DNA of 64,000 nucleotides from Pelecanus crispus (taxonomy: Eukaryota; Chordata; Aves; Pelecaniformes; Pelecanidae), in assembly GCF_030463565.1 (NCBI RefSeq), contig NC_134652.1:11385397-11449396 (forward strand), read 5' to 3'. The notes beneath the pieces were generated by a model. The model was given only the letters and a program-made list of their open reading frames with translations. It did not search any database and was not told the origin of the DNA. Positions 21,315-32,816 of the stretch are shown one piece after another (within the stretch, counting starts at the first letter, position 1; each line of letters begins with the position of its first letter). The position numbers and the translations under genes were made by a program.

Positions 21315-24300
21315 CTATTAAAAGAAAATAATTTAGCACATTACACTTACATAATTGCTTAGAGGAAAAACAACAGTTCTTCCCAGCTTGCTTGAGCTCA
21401 GTGCAAGAAGGCACTTAGTCTCAAGAGCTCCAGTAACTAAACTGTTTTTTGATGCAAGTCAAACTCCTTCTGGCTGACACAGCAAGAGAATAGGCTGGAA
21501 CTACAACACAGCTCCTGCAGCCTATGGTGAACCTCCACTCCATCTCATGGCAATTGCTACTGTTGCCCTGTACAGCTGCCTGTCTCTTGGTCAAGAGACA
21601 GGCAGCCAGTCAACATTTCACTACCTACTTCAATCAGTTGTCCTGGGCAGCTGTCTTAGGTCCCATCCTGGCACAGTCAGTAACAGGAATGCAGACTTCC
21701 TAGCCATTGCATTAGCAATACAGATGCTTGTGACAAGCAGGATTTGGAAATACTCACTTGTTCAAAGGATTTAAGACCAGCCTCTTTCCCCAGTCTGACC
21801 ATGTCTTCTAAAATAGCTTTCTTCACTGCCTAGAAGAAACAGAGCAAGAACAGAGTGGGTAAAGCTTCCATTTTGTAATTGCAACTCAGGACCATATCCA
21901 TTGCCCAGTCAGTTATAACTGAGGTTGGCAAGAATACATGTACATATTTCAGTATTCAAGATTTCCCATATTAAGGCCACTACAAGGTTGTGTCTATCTT
22001 CTCATTGGAAAAGAAGCAGTGATAGCCCCTGAAACATCATGAGACATCTATATTTAGTTCCAGCTTTTACTTTAAGGCTGCTTGCATGATTCTCCCAGCA
22101 TTAAGGCAGTTAAATTTACAAAAAAGGTGGCTAAAAGTGAAGTCAAAGCAATGCAAGATTGGACTTCAGAATTAAACTCTACCTATAACCCACTAAGAAG
22201 GTAAAGCCACTCACTGGATTTTTGCACACGTCTTCATAGGAACCTTTTACTCCCAGTTTTGCTGCAAATTCTGGAAGTGTCTCAGGATCAGGAACCACTA
22301 TACCTATTAGAAAAGACTGAAAAGAAGTGGAAGTAGCCATGTTTAGACCAAAACAAGGCATCTGAAATTACTTTGATTGTCTATGTGAGCTTGATCATGG
22401 ACAGTATCTCTATACTAAGCCACATCTACATCCCCACCTGTTTCCAGAATTTGGAAGGTAGCTACAAGGACTTTCAAGTCACTTATCTGAGTTCTGACAG
22501 CAGTTCAGAGAGTAGGTTGTCCATTATGTGTGCTAAACACTCCAGCAATTACTTTTGGCTGGTTAACAGATTGAAGACTGGCCTCTGCTAGCATAGGTGA
22601 CACCTCTGTGGCAAAGGAATGGAGAAACTATATAGAACTGGCCTGATGTACAAATCCCATATAAGTATGTAATTACGTTTACCCAACCTGCAAGTTCATT
22701 CCAAGATCTCCTTTTCTTTGGTGTCAAGAGGGAAGGCTATAGACAGCCTAAAAAGTCTGAAAGAATATTCCTATAAACATGGCACTCTTGGGAACAGATC
22801 TTGCTCAAGGACTCTTGTATATGCAGGCATTTGTGCCCTGGTCTTCTAGAACTCATTGTGGGAGGAATCTTGCAGGATGCTCACTCCTAACATCACTTAC
22901 CCTCAGGCTTTCCCCATGTACAAAGACCTGGGCTACAGGAGCACTTCTGATATAGACATTTTCTATCTTCTCTGGAGCAATGTATTCTCCTTGTGCAAGT
23001 TTAAATATATTCTTCTTCCTATCAATGATCTTCAGTGTTCCATTCTAAAAGTTAAAGGTAGAGGCCATTAGTTTCAAGTATCTGCCTTGCTTCTATAAGA
23101 AGCAGAAGATAATGGGTTTGGTTTTGTTGTATGAAAGGCACATGCTAGTCTGGAACTGGTCTTTGCTCTCTACAGAGAGAAGGGGCACTTTGTCTCATTT
23201 CTCCAGTTATCTCAGGACATGATGAGACAGCTCCTGTATTCTCTGACAGAAATCAAGACACCTTGCTGTTCTTCACTGTGGAAGTGACATAGTCTCAGCT
23301 ACTGGCCTAGCAGGTGTTATCTGAGATCTTGTAACCCACTTGGTCTTTGGAGTTTTGCCTGGAGTTACTTGGTGAATAACAAAATACCATGTAAGGCTTT
23401 TATCCTAGAATTCCCTTACCCAGCTTTTCAGATTACTGAAAACTAGCCAGGAATTCACATCCAAGGGATTGTTTGTATTAAGCAATTACTCACTGGCAAC
23501 CATTTCCCTATGTCTCCAGTGTGGAGCCAGCCATCTTTATCAATTGCTTCTGCTGTCTTCTCAGGGTCTTTCAGATAACCCTTGAACACATTTGGTCCTT
23601 TAATGCAGACCTATAGCAAGCACAGAACATTGTTAGTCACCAAGTCTTATATTTCAGTATTTCCTGACACACAGGAGATGGCACCTACCTCGCCTTCATT
23701 GTTAGAAGAGAAGTAGTTCATTTCTTCCACATCATCTAGTTTTATGATATTACAAGCCAGAGGGGCTCCAACATGGCCTAAGAGAAAAAACAAAAGCCAA
23801 GGACAGTTATGTTTTGGAGAGTCTGCTAGCAGCTGGCCCTACTTGATCTAAAGCTAGAAAGACTAGGTCTTAAAGACAGATTGGAAAACTCGGGTGCCCC
23901 CTACATATGAAAGACTTCAATGATAGTAGATACTAAATGGCTCTTTGTTCACTGTTTTAGCAATAACTAGTACTGTTTAAAGGAGCCCAACACCAAGTGT
24001 TCAAGAAAGTTACTGTAGTGCCGTTTTCAGACAGCTAATGCAGGGTAAGTAGCAGCTAAGTCTCAATGCTTAGAGCCATTTATTGATGTAATCAACCACA
24101 CCAACCACGTACCACACTTGGCTCTGCAGAATTCCCTCACAGACCCTGGTATTCATTCGCATTTCAACCTCATCATGTTCTGCAGTTACTGTGTTCTCAA
24201 AGATGGTGATTTGAGCTTGAATTTAGAGTACCCAATATTAAAAACATCCTTGCTAGGTTGAAAGGTAAATCTTCAAGGTCAGGTAGTCCTTCAGGAAAAT

Positions 24301-27300
24301 AGTCAAGTATCATGTCTGATATTTTAGTCATAATTCTTTGAGTAAAACAAGTTATGTGTGAGCTAAAGCTAGTCTCTTTAAGCCATTTGGGAAGTCCTTG
24401 TCCAGTTTTCTCAGCTCTGTACACGCACTCCTTTTCTGTACACTGGGACAGGGTCTAAGCTGACCTATGTCACTTTACACATGAGATCCTTACCTATCCG
24501 AGTCAAGAATTTTGGTACCTATTAAGCATACAGGTGACTGATGCTACCAAGAATCACTTTGAGGTTAAGTGCCCAGGATTTAACTTCCATTGAACTAAAA
24601 GCAGTACAGCACCTAAGCTTGAGTGCCACTTTCTGTTGACAGCTGTGGGAGAGTTTCCAAGTCTCAGCTACCATACCTGTTGTCCAATCTCCAGGCATTG
24701 AGAAAGTGCATCCAGCTGAGCATTCAGTCTGGCCATAAGCTTCAAAGATCTGTGTGAGAAAGGATGAGTATTGTTTGAACATCAAGTCCTTGGTGTGAAA
24801 GAGCTCAGTTTCAACTATGCCTGTGCTCAGGTCTTTGTCTTAGGAAGGAAGCCCAGACAATCTTAGCCTTTAAGACTTCTTGGTCTGTCTTATTGGTGTA
24901 ACCAGATGTGTTTCAAGTTCACCTATCCAAACCTTGCTTTGGTCACCTCATTCTCTGAACTCTGTTCTCAAACATACTACATTGGGAGCTCACTGACTGT
25001 CAGGATAAGCCACAAAGCTCAGAGGCAGCTGCCTGGCTTTTGAGTGCTTCATGTTCCTATTTCTGCCGCTCTATTCCTCTTTCCAAAGCCTACAGGATAG
25101 TTTTTTGGTAGCATAGTTTGAAGCCAGCCCTGCAGAATTTTGTTCCTGTTACAGTTAACTCGGATCAAGCAGGCTGTAAATACTGAAGACTGACAGCAAT
25201 CTCCTCAGGTACAAGCTGGGCTGGATCACAGCTGTATCAGTGGTCACTTATTTGAGCATAATCAAACAGGTCATACTTTAAGAAAAAAAAAAAAAAAAGC
25301 TTACCTGACAGCCCAGTGCTGCTCTAAGAAATATCAGGACAGAGGGAGATATAGGGGCTGCCCCTGTTACCATTATACGCACTCTTCCACCCATGGTTTC
25401 CTACAAGTGAAACAGAAGCCATCAGATCCTCCAGTCTACATTGCTCAGCTTACTTACACTTGGAATAACTTACCTGAACTTTTTTGAAGATTAGCCGATC
25501 CCAAATGCTGTCATTTTGAATTATGCCCTGTTTTATTTCAGCCATCTTCATCATTACAGCAAATTTTAACAGGCAACGTTTCACTGGGCTCTTTGCACGA
25601 CTTTGTATCTGCAGGGAAAAGTACTGGTGACTCTTGGGTTTAACTCACATCTGTACCTCCAGTTCTTGCTTTGTTAGGAGGCACCATATCTTTCTTTGAT
25701 ATTCTAGGGTCTGTCTTCACTACTGCCACAGTCTAGGAGATGAACCAAGTGGCAATACAAATTAGTGTTACTGCTGACATCCTTCAGCCATAGCTTTGAG
25801 GGATAGGGATCCTTCCAGCTTTGCATTTGCTTCATTTGCATTCCAAAAGTAAACAAACTTTTTGTCTCTGAACAGCAACAGACAGCCCAGTCATGACTGG
25901 ATACACTGTTCTTATAGTCCAGGTCAGAGGACTCTTTCCATCTCCTCAGAAAGGATTTTAAAGAATTCTTCCTGCTAAGGACTAATTAACTAGTGGTGAT
26001 GTTATGATGCATTCAATATTAATTTAAACTTGCATGCTTGCTTAAATACATGAACATGAAGATAATTTAGCTAAAAATTGCTCACATACCTTGTCATATA
26101 TTCTATTGAGCAGTCTTGGTACAACTGGAAATAGCGTTGGCTTCAAGGTTTTCATGTCATCTGTTAGCAACTTGATGTCTCCTTGGAAGAAACCTACTTT
26201 CGCGCCACAGCTGTAGACCACTGTCTAAAAATTGACCAGACTAAGCTTAGTCAAGGATAGTTCTTAGCTTCATTAGCCATAATTATTTGTCTGTGGAAAG
26301 CAGCATGATTTCCAGTGCCCAGTGGTAGGAAAGTTCTTGTGTGAATAGGTTTTGAGGCAATACAGAAGGCTATCATACCTTTTACTATAATTGGATTTAC
26401 AGAAGCTCCCATGCATAGATTAAGTTCAGGCATGCAACTGTGATTTGTAGTCCATGAGAACCACAAAACAAAGTTTCACATTATGGTTCAATACAATTTA
26501 TATGAGCTTCAACACATTTGTAACAGCTGTTCTATTTTGTTATCTTTTGAGATACCTAGAAATTTAAATAACAAGGCAACGGAATAATTCAACAGCTTGA
26601 CAAGGAATAGGACAACACATATTCTGTTTTAAATTGAGGTTAAGAGACTGTTCTGGAGACCATTACATGTAGAAGAGTTAGATCCTGCCACGAAGTTGCT
26701 AATATTCACTGTAGGAAGCATTACTTAAACAACATGCTGGAGGAAATGCATTAATTGGAAGACTAGCACTTCAGCTTAGGAAACAGACAGGCAGGATGAC
26801 ACAGCGCAGCAGAGTAAACAGTGGAGAACATACCACTGTTTACCTCTGAGTACTAAATCCACTGGCCTTAAACTGCTTCCTCTCCATGTATTAGCTTTCA
26901 CTACGCTTGACTAAAGTTTTGATGCTGTTAATTTCCCTTGCTGATTTCTTAGTAAATCACAGATTCAGTGAGGGTGGACTGAAGAACAAAGCTTCTTTTA
27001 ACGAAGATAGTAGCCATATCTTGGAGAAGTTACTAGGCTTTATTTAGTCAGTTCAGAAGTTTTATTTTAGGTAGGTGGTCTTGACCATTTAGGTATGGCT
27101 TCTAACAAGTGTTACTGTCTGAACTAGTTCATACATCCAAGAACTTCTACAGAAGCTTAGTAGCATGCACACAGTCTACTTACCTGTACAACTCTCTCAA
27201 ACATGTGAGCCAAGGGAAGATAGGATATGGTGATATCTGAAGTTGTACACTCAACTGCATTCTAGAGGGGAAAAAAAAAAAATAGAAGTAGGTTAGCACT

Positions 27301-30300
27301 CCCTGTGTCTGCTTGAGTTACTCTTTAAGTAGAAAGTGAATAAAATTTGGATCACTTTGAATACTTTGAAATAGACACTTGAAATGACTGAAGCAACTCA
27401 GGCTCATCCATCACCTCTTCAAAATTTGCAGCTCTCACTCAGCCATACTAGATCAAGATTAGTTTTATGTTTTGGCAAGACTTGAAATAGGGTAGTTTAG
27501 TACTCTTGGCATTTAGGACTGACTCATTCTAGAACAACTTCTGTGTAGAAGCCCGTGTTCAAGGTTAAACCAAGTTTCTTGCAATACTATTGTACCATTG
27601 AAATATGGGCACTTCAGAAAGCACAAGTTTGCTGGGAATGAATGGTTTGCAGAAAATGCCCACATCAGAGCTAGTTTCATGACCAAGTCACATAGCCTAG
27701 AGATCACCATTAGCAGTAGCTTACCTCTGTGCTTCTAAGGAAGGCAGCAGCATTTGCAACAACATTTTGATGTGTCAGCATGGCTCCTTTAGGGTTACCT
27801 TTGGAGAGATCGAGCAAAGTCAGCTGTGGCTCTGACTGCTTCTGCTGTCAGTTTCCCGTGTCTTGTTTGGCTCAGTTTGAACTATCTTGGTATTAGGCTC
27901 AGTCATAGCATGCATTGTCTTAGGAGATCACAAATATGCCTCAGCTATGGATATTATATAAAGGAAATGTCTACTGAAACAGCAGAGTAATAAGGAGTAG
28001 CATAGAGAATGCTGAAACAAGATGTTTCTCTAGCCCCTGTGGATCAGAATACAGACATAGTTAAACAACGAATCTCTTTAACATTAAGACTCTGTATTTT
28101 TCATAGGGTAAGACAACATGAATCTGGCTATTCTTCCTCCCAGCTCCAAGAAGCTTTGTCTTAGTATACTTGACTTCTAGTTTTAGTAGGGAAGCATCAC
28201 CATATATTCTCTTACCTGTGGTTCCGCTGGTAAAACACACAATGCAAAGATCTTCAGGCTTAGGAGGCTAGAGGGGAAAAAGCCACATTAAGATCAACAG
28301 AGTAAGGATTATGTTGCCTATCAGTATCTACATACTCTTCCTAAAGTGGGATGAACCAGGAATTCTGTTTGGAAACAGCAAGACAAGATACAAAAATAAT
28401 CCTGCCAGCCTCCTCTACTAGCAGCATGGCAAGAGGTCTTTTCAGAGACTAGTTTTGCAAGTTTATAACTGTTCCGCAGAGATACTTACAACTGGTTTGC
28501 TGATGTTGTTTCTTCCCAGCTCCTGTGTTAGAGAGAAAATGCAGCTTAACAATTGCAACAGAAAGACATGCAACAACAGTAGATGAATAGGTAATTGCAT
28601 TTCAAATGCAACACTTGTTTTTACTTTGTCTCTTGATACTCTGTCTCATTCAGAGAGATGTTGGTCTTCCTGAATTTAATACACACAGCTTGGAAAAGCT
28701 GACTCCTGGGGTTGTGGAAAGCATGAATTTCAGTGTGTAGAAAGTGATCAGAACTACTTAAGGAATTTGAATGTCCTGAGTGGAGATACTTCGTTTTATT
28801 TGATGTAGGCCACATCTCTTATACTTTACATTTATGCATCATATCTGGAAGATTAAGCCTAGTATTGGGATGTCAAAGCAGCCAGTAATTTGCACTTACA
28901 GTTTCAATTAGACTCAACTGCCAGCTTAGAAGCCTGATAAATCCTGTTACAACTGCACCATGAATTAAGCTAAGGAAGTCTTCAGTTTAATGCATACTGA
29001 CTGTCCACAACACATTGACACAACATTAGTCAAGTGGTTTGAACTCTGCAAGTCCATTTGGCTAAATATATCAAGTTTCAAATTGACTGCTCATCAAGAT
29101 CTCGGGTATAAGTGTGACAACTGGATAATCCTTACATTAAAGTGTCATTGTTGCCAGAGAAGGTCCAGATGTCTAGCTGGCAACGTATTCCTCAGCAAGA
29201 TCAAGCAGAAGCCTTTAGTCACCTACCTCAACCTCCTGCAGCGCTAGAATTTCAACTCCCACTTTAGCTCCTCTGTCCTTAAGCTCTTCATCAAAGAGAT
29301 CCATAAGAATGATAGTCTTCAGACATGGGGTCTTTTCTTGCTCACAGTTCTCAAGCAACACCTGTGCCTTCTGGGGCTTGTCACAGATCACTATGTTTAT
29401 GTCAGCTACAGAAAATAAATTACATTTCAGAAGTCTGTTTAGAAGACATGAGGCTAGTGAGTGACAGCTCAGTAGCACATACATTTAGAACATAGCATTG
29501 GTTTGTTCTAAAGCCATTTGCATCTGTTCATATGGATTCAGTGGCTGGCTTACAGTGCTAAGAAAGTTCCTCCTACCATGGCCAACTGACTGGGCAAACT
29601 TAAGATTCTAGATATACAAAGTGAGGGCAAATGCTGAGGAACTGAAGACAAATATCTTCAGTCACAGTCAAGATATGCATTTAAACTTTGGAATTGCCAT
29701 AAAAGCTCAGAATTGTCCTCACTGATTGTTTAGGTTTAGCCATCTTCCTTAACTCTAAAGAAATTTAGACCTGTTTGAAAGAGGTAGCTAAAATTCTTGA
29801 GTTAATGCCTCAGCTTCCCTGCATGTGCAAGAGAGTTTTATGCAATCACAAAAGCATTTCCCATTAAGTTGGCAGAGGAATTGGATTTGCCTGAACATGC
29901 CAGTTCCCCGTTAGCCTAGTAAGTGACAGCTGTGTAGTCCCAAGGCAAGACCTGTTTGCAAGGTTCATCAGCATAACTGTTGAAGAGATTTTGCTTGGCA
30001 AATCCTGTTTATGGGTTGGATCCCAGATCATTGTGACAGCAGTGGGTATGTTTTCCCCCCATATCTCCCCTAAGACTGGGTGAAGAAAGTTTGAAGATTT
30101 ATTCAAGCTTCCTCACCAGTTTCTTCCATGATGGCATGCTAGTTGTTGCTTCTGTAGAACAACAGGCCCTAACCAGATAGATTAAACAGATTTAGGCATA
30201 TCTTTACCCCTCCTTCCTCCACTCTTTACATCCTACAACTTTAAATCAGAGAGACGCACCTAGCCTTAACTTGCATGCAAGCCTGTCTGCATTGTCCAGT

Positions 30301-32786
30301 TGTTTGGGAGTTCAAGATTGCAAACCCTCAAATAGCAAATAGTTGAGCACTCTGATTGCAGGATGGTCCACAGGATCTAGCGGGTCTTCAGTGGACCTGC
30401 ACTCAAGACACTGGGAAGCCCACTGGCTTATTCTAGGCATTGAACCATGTGCCCTGCAAAGCAGCTTCATTTACAGAAATTAAGTGTCTATAAAAGTGTA
30501 AGAGCAGTAAGGTTAAAGCTACTTGGATTTTTGCATCAAATTCCCTTGAACTTCAGCCTTCTCAAAACAAAGCTTCTTAGAGAAATCATTATGAAATAAT
30601 GGAAGTCAAGATTTACCTTTGTTAACAATATATACAATGGCCTCTGGCCCCAGAGTGTCATAGAGTGGAACAGCAACCATTGAGTAAGTGTAGCAGGCAT
30701 ACTCTGAAATGATCCACTGAAGAGAGAAAACAGTACAGCTAAGGAAGACCAGCAGCTCACAAGACAGGATTACCTACAGATTTCATAAAGCTTGACTAGT
30801 CCATCCACACATTAGTAGTGGGGGTTGTGTAAGGAGCATGTCCATGAGATTCTTAGGGTAGTGAGGGTTCGAAATCATTGTATTACATGCCTGGCATGGT
30901 ATGTGCTCAGTCAGTAATAAGGGAACTAGGAAGGGAAAAGCCAGTTGTGATTGTTCCTCATGTGGCCTCAAGCTACTTAAACACAGACCCTCCTCTCTCC
31001 CCAAGGTGGCAGAATATTCTGGGAAAGACTATTCAATTTGTTGCTTACCTCTGGCCTATTCTGAGCAAAAATGCCAATAAACTGGTTTGATGATGGTTTG
31101 CATCCTTTTTGCAGAAGCCCTGATCCCAGGTATTGAGCTCTGTCCAAAACCTGTAAGATAGTTTTCCCCCACTTTAGTGTTACAAGACAGTATCCCAAAT
31201 TAAATCATCTGTCAAGTACGATACTCACCTGTTTATATGTCAGCCACTGATAAGGTTGGTTGGGTTTTCTGTAGCCTAAACAGCTTCCATTTCCTAATGG
31301 AAGAGTTCAGAAAAGCAATTGTAAAGCTCAGTACTGAAGTTACATAGCACTTCAATGCAACACTTTAAGTGGGAAATATTTTCAGCTAGACATCAAGCTA
31401 ACTGCGTGGAGTATGGACGTGCACAGCGTCCATAGTTAAGCACTCTGCCCAAACCAAGATTGTAAGACTGTTGGCTTTATCCTTACAAACAATACTCCCA
31501 AGATCTGGTGATATTTTCCCATTTCATAACCCATGTGTTGCAAGCTATCATATATTTCCATACATGGGACCCCTGAAGTCACATGTGCACAAATTCATAT
31601 ATGTTGTAAGCAGGCAGTAATTTTACGCTAACACCCACATCATAAGACAGGGCAGAGGTGCTTCTCCCCAACTCCCTCTGATGCTTAGTGTCTGCTGACT
31701 CTTCACTGAACTCTACCATCTTAAGCTTCTGATGTTTGTTCCTGCCCAGTCTGCCAACTAAGACTACTTCTAAATTGGGGGGGGGGGGGGGGGGAGGGGG
31801 AGAAATACTGTCACTGGTCACTCCGCCCCACAGAAGGCTAGGAAAGCTTTTGCTAGCCTAAATTGTTACTACAGACAAGAGGCAAGGCAAAGACTTTGGA
31901 ATAATTTTATTTACTTGTGATAGACAAGTACTGACTAGCAGATGCAAAGCTTACCAGAAACATGCAGTCCTCTCTGGAAAACTTCATACAAGGTTTTACC
32001 ATCTTCAAAGTAATAAGAAAGCAGGTTATTATCTGTCAAGAGTGCACCTCTTCTAGCTCCTCCCTAGGAACAGAGCATAGTTATGAAACAGTGCAGAACA
32101 GATGCAATGTCATTTGTTCCTCAGCCATTCTCCCAGCAATCCCCTTTAAAGCATTTCAATAGTATTGCATTGTTAGGGAAGTCTCATTTTCCTTCCTGAT
32201 TTTGATCTACCCAGTCATCAGTCATATGCAGAAGAATTTTCTAGATGGCCTAGATTAATATTCAATTACAGGTTATTAGAGAGACCTTGACTAAGATTGA
32301 GTGCTACCACTTGCCTAGTTACAAGAAGTCTAGCACCTGCCTCAAAGCTGATGCAAAGCATTTAAAACACAGAAAAAAAAAAGTCAGCAACAGCCAAGAC
32401 CATCTGGTAAAAAGCCCACCTAACCCTGTTGGCAAGAGCTGCTGGTTCTTACTCTTAGTGTCTTAAGACTTCCCTTCTCCCCACCATACTGTTGAGTTGT
32501 ACACCTGGGAGAGAAGGCTGTGTATATCAGACAGGAGAGTTTCCACTGACATCCAGAGTCAGAATGGATCAGTATTCAGATTAAGCTCAGAAATAGAATA
32601 GGCCATACCCACAAGCAGAGTAAGTATTACCTCAATTCCTACTGACTGCTTGTTCAAGTCAACAGGAGGCAAAACAGGTTTTGGCCTGCTTATCACCCAC
32701 AGGAAGATGCCAACTCCAAATGCAATAAGACTAATCAGTGCTGGTGTTGGGAGCGGTGAGAACAAGACTTGAAGTATCCAGATCAT
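21174..32786 (-). CDS. ACSL5: ACSL5, long-chain acyl-CoA synthetase 5 (complete CDS, 20 coding exons)
   Basis: Activates long-chain fatty acids to acyl-CoA through an acyl-AMP intermediate (ATP + fatty acid + CoA); in mammals it sits on the ER and mitochondrial outer membrane and feeds lipid synthesis, notably in intestine and liver. Coding exons join in frame with GT-AG boundaries to 2052 bases, 683 residues, the human length. The N-terminus has a single membrane anchor at about 11-33 ([20 protein letters not shown]). Family motifs: the ATP P-loop FTSGTTGNPKG at 260-270, YGQTEC at 443-448, DGWLHTGD at 518-525 with the ribose-binding Asp525, and the hinge IIDRKKN at 537-543 before [19 protein letters not shown]5 rather than ACSL1 or ACSL6 is supported by [11 protein letters not shown] near the N-terminus, [11 protein letters not shown], SPxxDFMK-free spacing and the position next to ZDHHC6. 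Some exon 13 residues ([10 protein letters not shown]) differ from mammals. Start ATG 32786-32784 has A at -3. Confidence 0.97.
21575..21606. repeat. 32-bp palindrome with 15-bp perfect arms, ACSL5 intron 20
   Basis: GCTGCCTGTCTCTTG (21575-21589), a 2-base spacer, then its exact reverse complement (21592-21606). It lies between the last two ACSL5 exons and belongs to no element I recognise. Confidence 0.9.
21758..21829 (-). CDS. ACSL5: ACSL5 exon 20
   Basis: Encodes residues 614-637 ([18 protein letters not shown] then LKSFEQ). Phase 0 at both ends; donor GTGAGT. Confidence 0.94.
22215..22316 (-). CDS. ACSL5: ACSL5 exon 19
   Basis: Encodes residues 580-613: [41 protein letters not shown] is a shared ACSL5 signature. 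Confidence 0.95.
22901..23044 (-). CDS. ACSL5: ACSL5 exon 18 (hinge and C-terminal domain start)
   Basis: Encodes residues 532-579: [31 protein letters not shown] and VFVHGESLR. It contains the domain-rotation hinge. Confidence 0.96.
23494..23610 (-). CDS. ACSL5: ACSL5 exon 17 (DGWLHTGD motif)
   Basis: Encodes residues 493-531: [35 protein letters not shown]. Asp525 binds the ribose of AMP in this superfamily. Confidence 0.96.
23689..23777 (-). CDS. ACSL5: ACSL5 exon 16
   Basis: Encodes Gly463 (end) and residues 464-492: [29 protein letters not shown]. Confidence 0.94.
24677..24749 (-). CDS. ACSL5: ACSL5 exon 15 (YGQTE motif)
   Basis: Encodes residues 439-462 plus one base: [20 protein letters not shown] and DWTT. 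YGQTE is the family's ATP/adenylate motif. Confidence 0.96.
25283..25298 (+). repeat. poly(A) tract beside ACSL5 exon 14
   Basis: Sixteen A on the plus strand, interrupted only near the 5' edge by AG, seven bases from the exon 14 donor. In the ACSL5 pre-mRNA it is a U-rich tract just downstream of the 5' splice site, a position where U-rich sequence can assist U1 recruitment through TIA proteins. Confidence 0.75.
25305..25400 (-). CDS. ACSL5: ACSL5 exon 14
   Basis: Encodes residues 407-438: [20 protein letters not shown] and [14 protein letters not shown] is the conserved adenylate-binding element. A poly(A) run follows the donor on the plus strand at 25283-25298. Confidence 0.95.
25474..25608 (-). 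CDS. ACSL5: ACSL5 exon 13
   Basis: Encodes residues 362-406 ([45 protein letters not shown]). It has the same length as the human segment but is the least conserved coding exon, with a Met-rich [10 protein letters not shown] stretch in place of human AVSSKFKELQ. Confidence 0.92.
26090..26224 (-). CDS. ACSL5: ACSL5 exon 12
   Basis: Encodes residues 317-361: [44 protein letters not shown]. It covers the fatty-acid-binding side of the N-terminal domain. Confidence 0.95.
27184..27261 (-). CDS. ACSL5: ACSL5 exon 11
   Basis: Encodes residues 291-316, including the conserved [15 protein letters not shown] block. Phase 0 at both ends. Confidence 0.95.
27725..27798 (-). CDS. ACSL5: ACSL5 exon 10 (P-loop, second half)
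   Basis: Encodes Gly266 (end) and residues 267-290: [20 protein letters not shown] then RSTE. Completes the AMP-binding P-loop with Lys269. Confidence 0.95.
28216..28267 (-). CDS. ACSL5: ACSL5 exon 9 (P-loop, first half)
   Basis: Encodes residues 249-265 plus one base: [17 protein letters not shown], the start of the ATP-binding P-loop, which continues across the intron into exon 10. Confidence 0.95.
28490..28522 (-). CDS. ACSL5: ACSL5 exon 8 (33 bp)
   Basis: Encodes 11 residues, 238-248 ([11 protein letters not shown]), corresponding to human NLGKEHFRKPV. Very short, but phase 0 and flanked by good splice sites (CTAACACAG / GTAAGT). Confidence 0.9.
29227..29405 (-). CDS. ACSL5: ACSL5 exon 7
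   Basis: Encodes Ala178 (end) and residues 179-237: [20 protein letters not shown], then [20 protein letters not shown] and [11 protein letters not shown]. The acceptor is TTTCTGTAG and the donor GTAGGT. Confidence 0.95.
30617..30716 (-). CDS. ACSL5: ACSL5 exon 6
   Basis: Encodes residues 145-177 plus one base: [33 protein letters not shown]. It is one of the most conserved parts of the family. Confidence 0.96.
31049..31150 (-). CDS. ACSL5: ACSL5 exon 5
   Basis: Encodes residues 111-144 ([13 protein letters not shown], then [13 protein letters not shown]). Phase 0 at both ends. Confidence 0.95.
31229..31293 (-). CDS. ACSL5: ACSL5 exon 4
   Basis: Encodes the end of Gly89 and residues 90-110 ([21 protein letters not shown]), matching human [18 protein letters not shown] closely. 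Donor GTGAGT. Confidence 0.95.
31777..31800. repeat. poly(G)/poly(C) tract in ACSL5 intron 3
   Basis: Eighteen G, one A, five G on the plus strand; the ACSL5 transcript therefore carries a C-rich run. Expected to be length-variable and hard to sequence, so the exact count may be unreliable. Confidence 0.85.
31955..32063 (-). CDS. ACSL5: ACSL5 exon 3
   Basis: Encodes residues 53-88 plus one base: [17 protein letters not shown] and [14 protein letters not shown], aligning with human [14 protein letters not shown]. Acceptor TTCCTAG, donor GTAAGC. Confidence 0.93.
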
Positions 32787-32816
32787 TGTGCTGGATCAGT
32801 GGAGCCAGAGTTGAAC
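32631..32816 (-). CDS. ACSL5: ACSL5 exon 2 (start codon exon)
   Basis: Coding from 32786; the first 30 bases (32816-32787) are 5' UTR behind a TTTGTTTCAG acceptor, which shows that a noncoding exon lies upstream. Encodes residues 1-52, including the membrane anchor and [11 protein letters not shown]-like motif; donor GTAATA. Confidence 0.94.
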
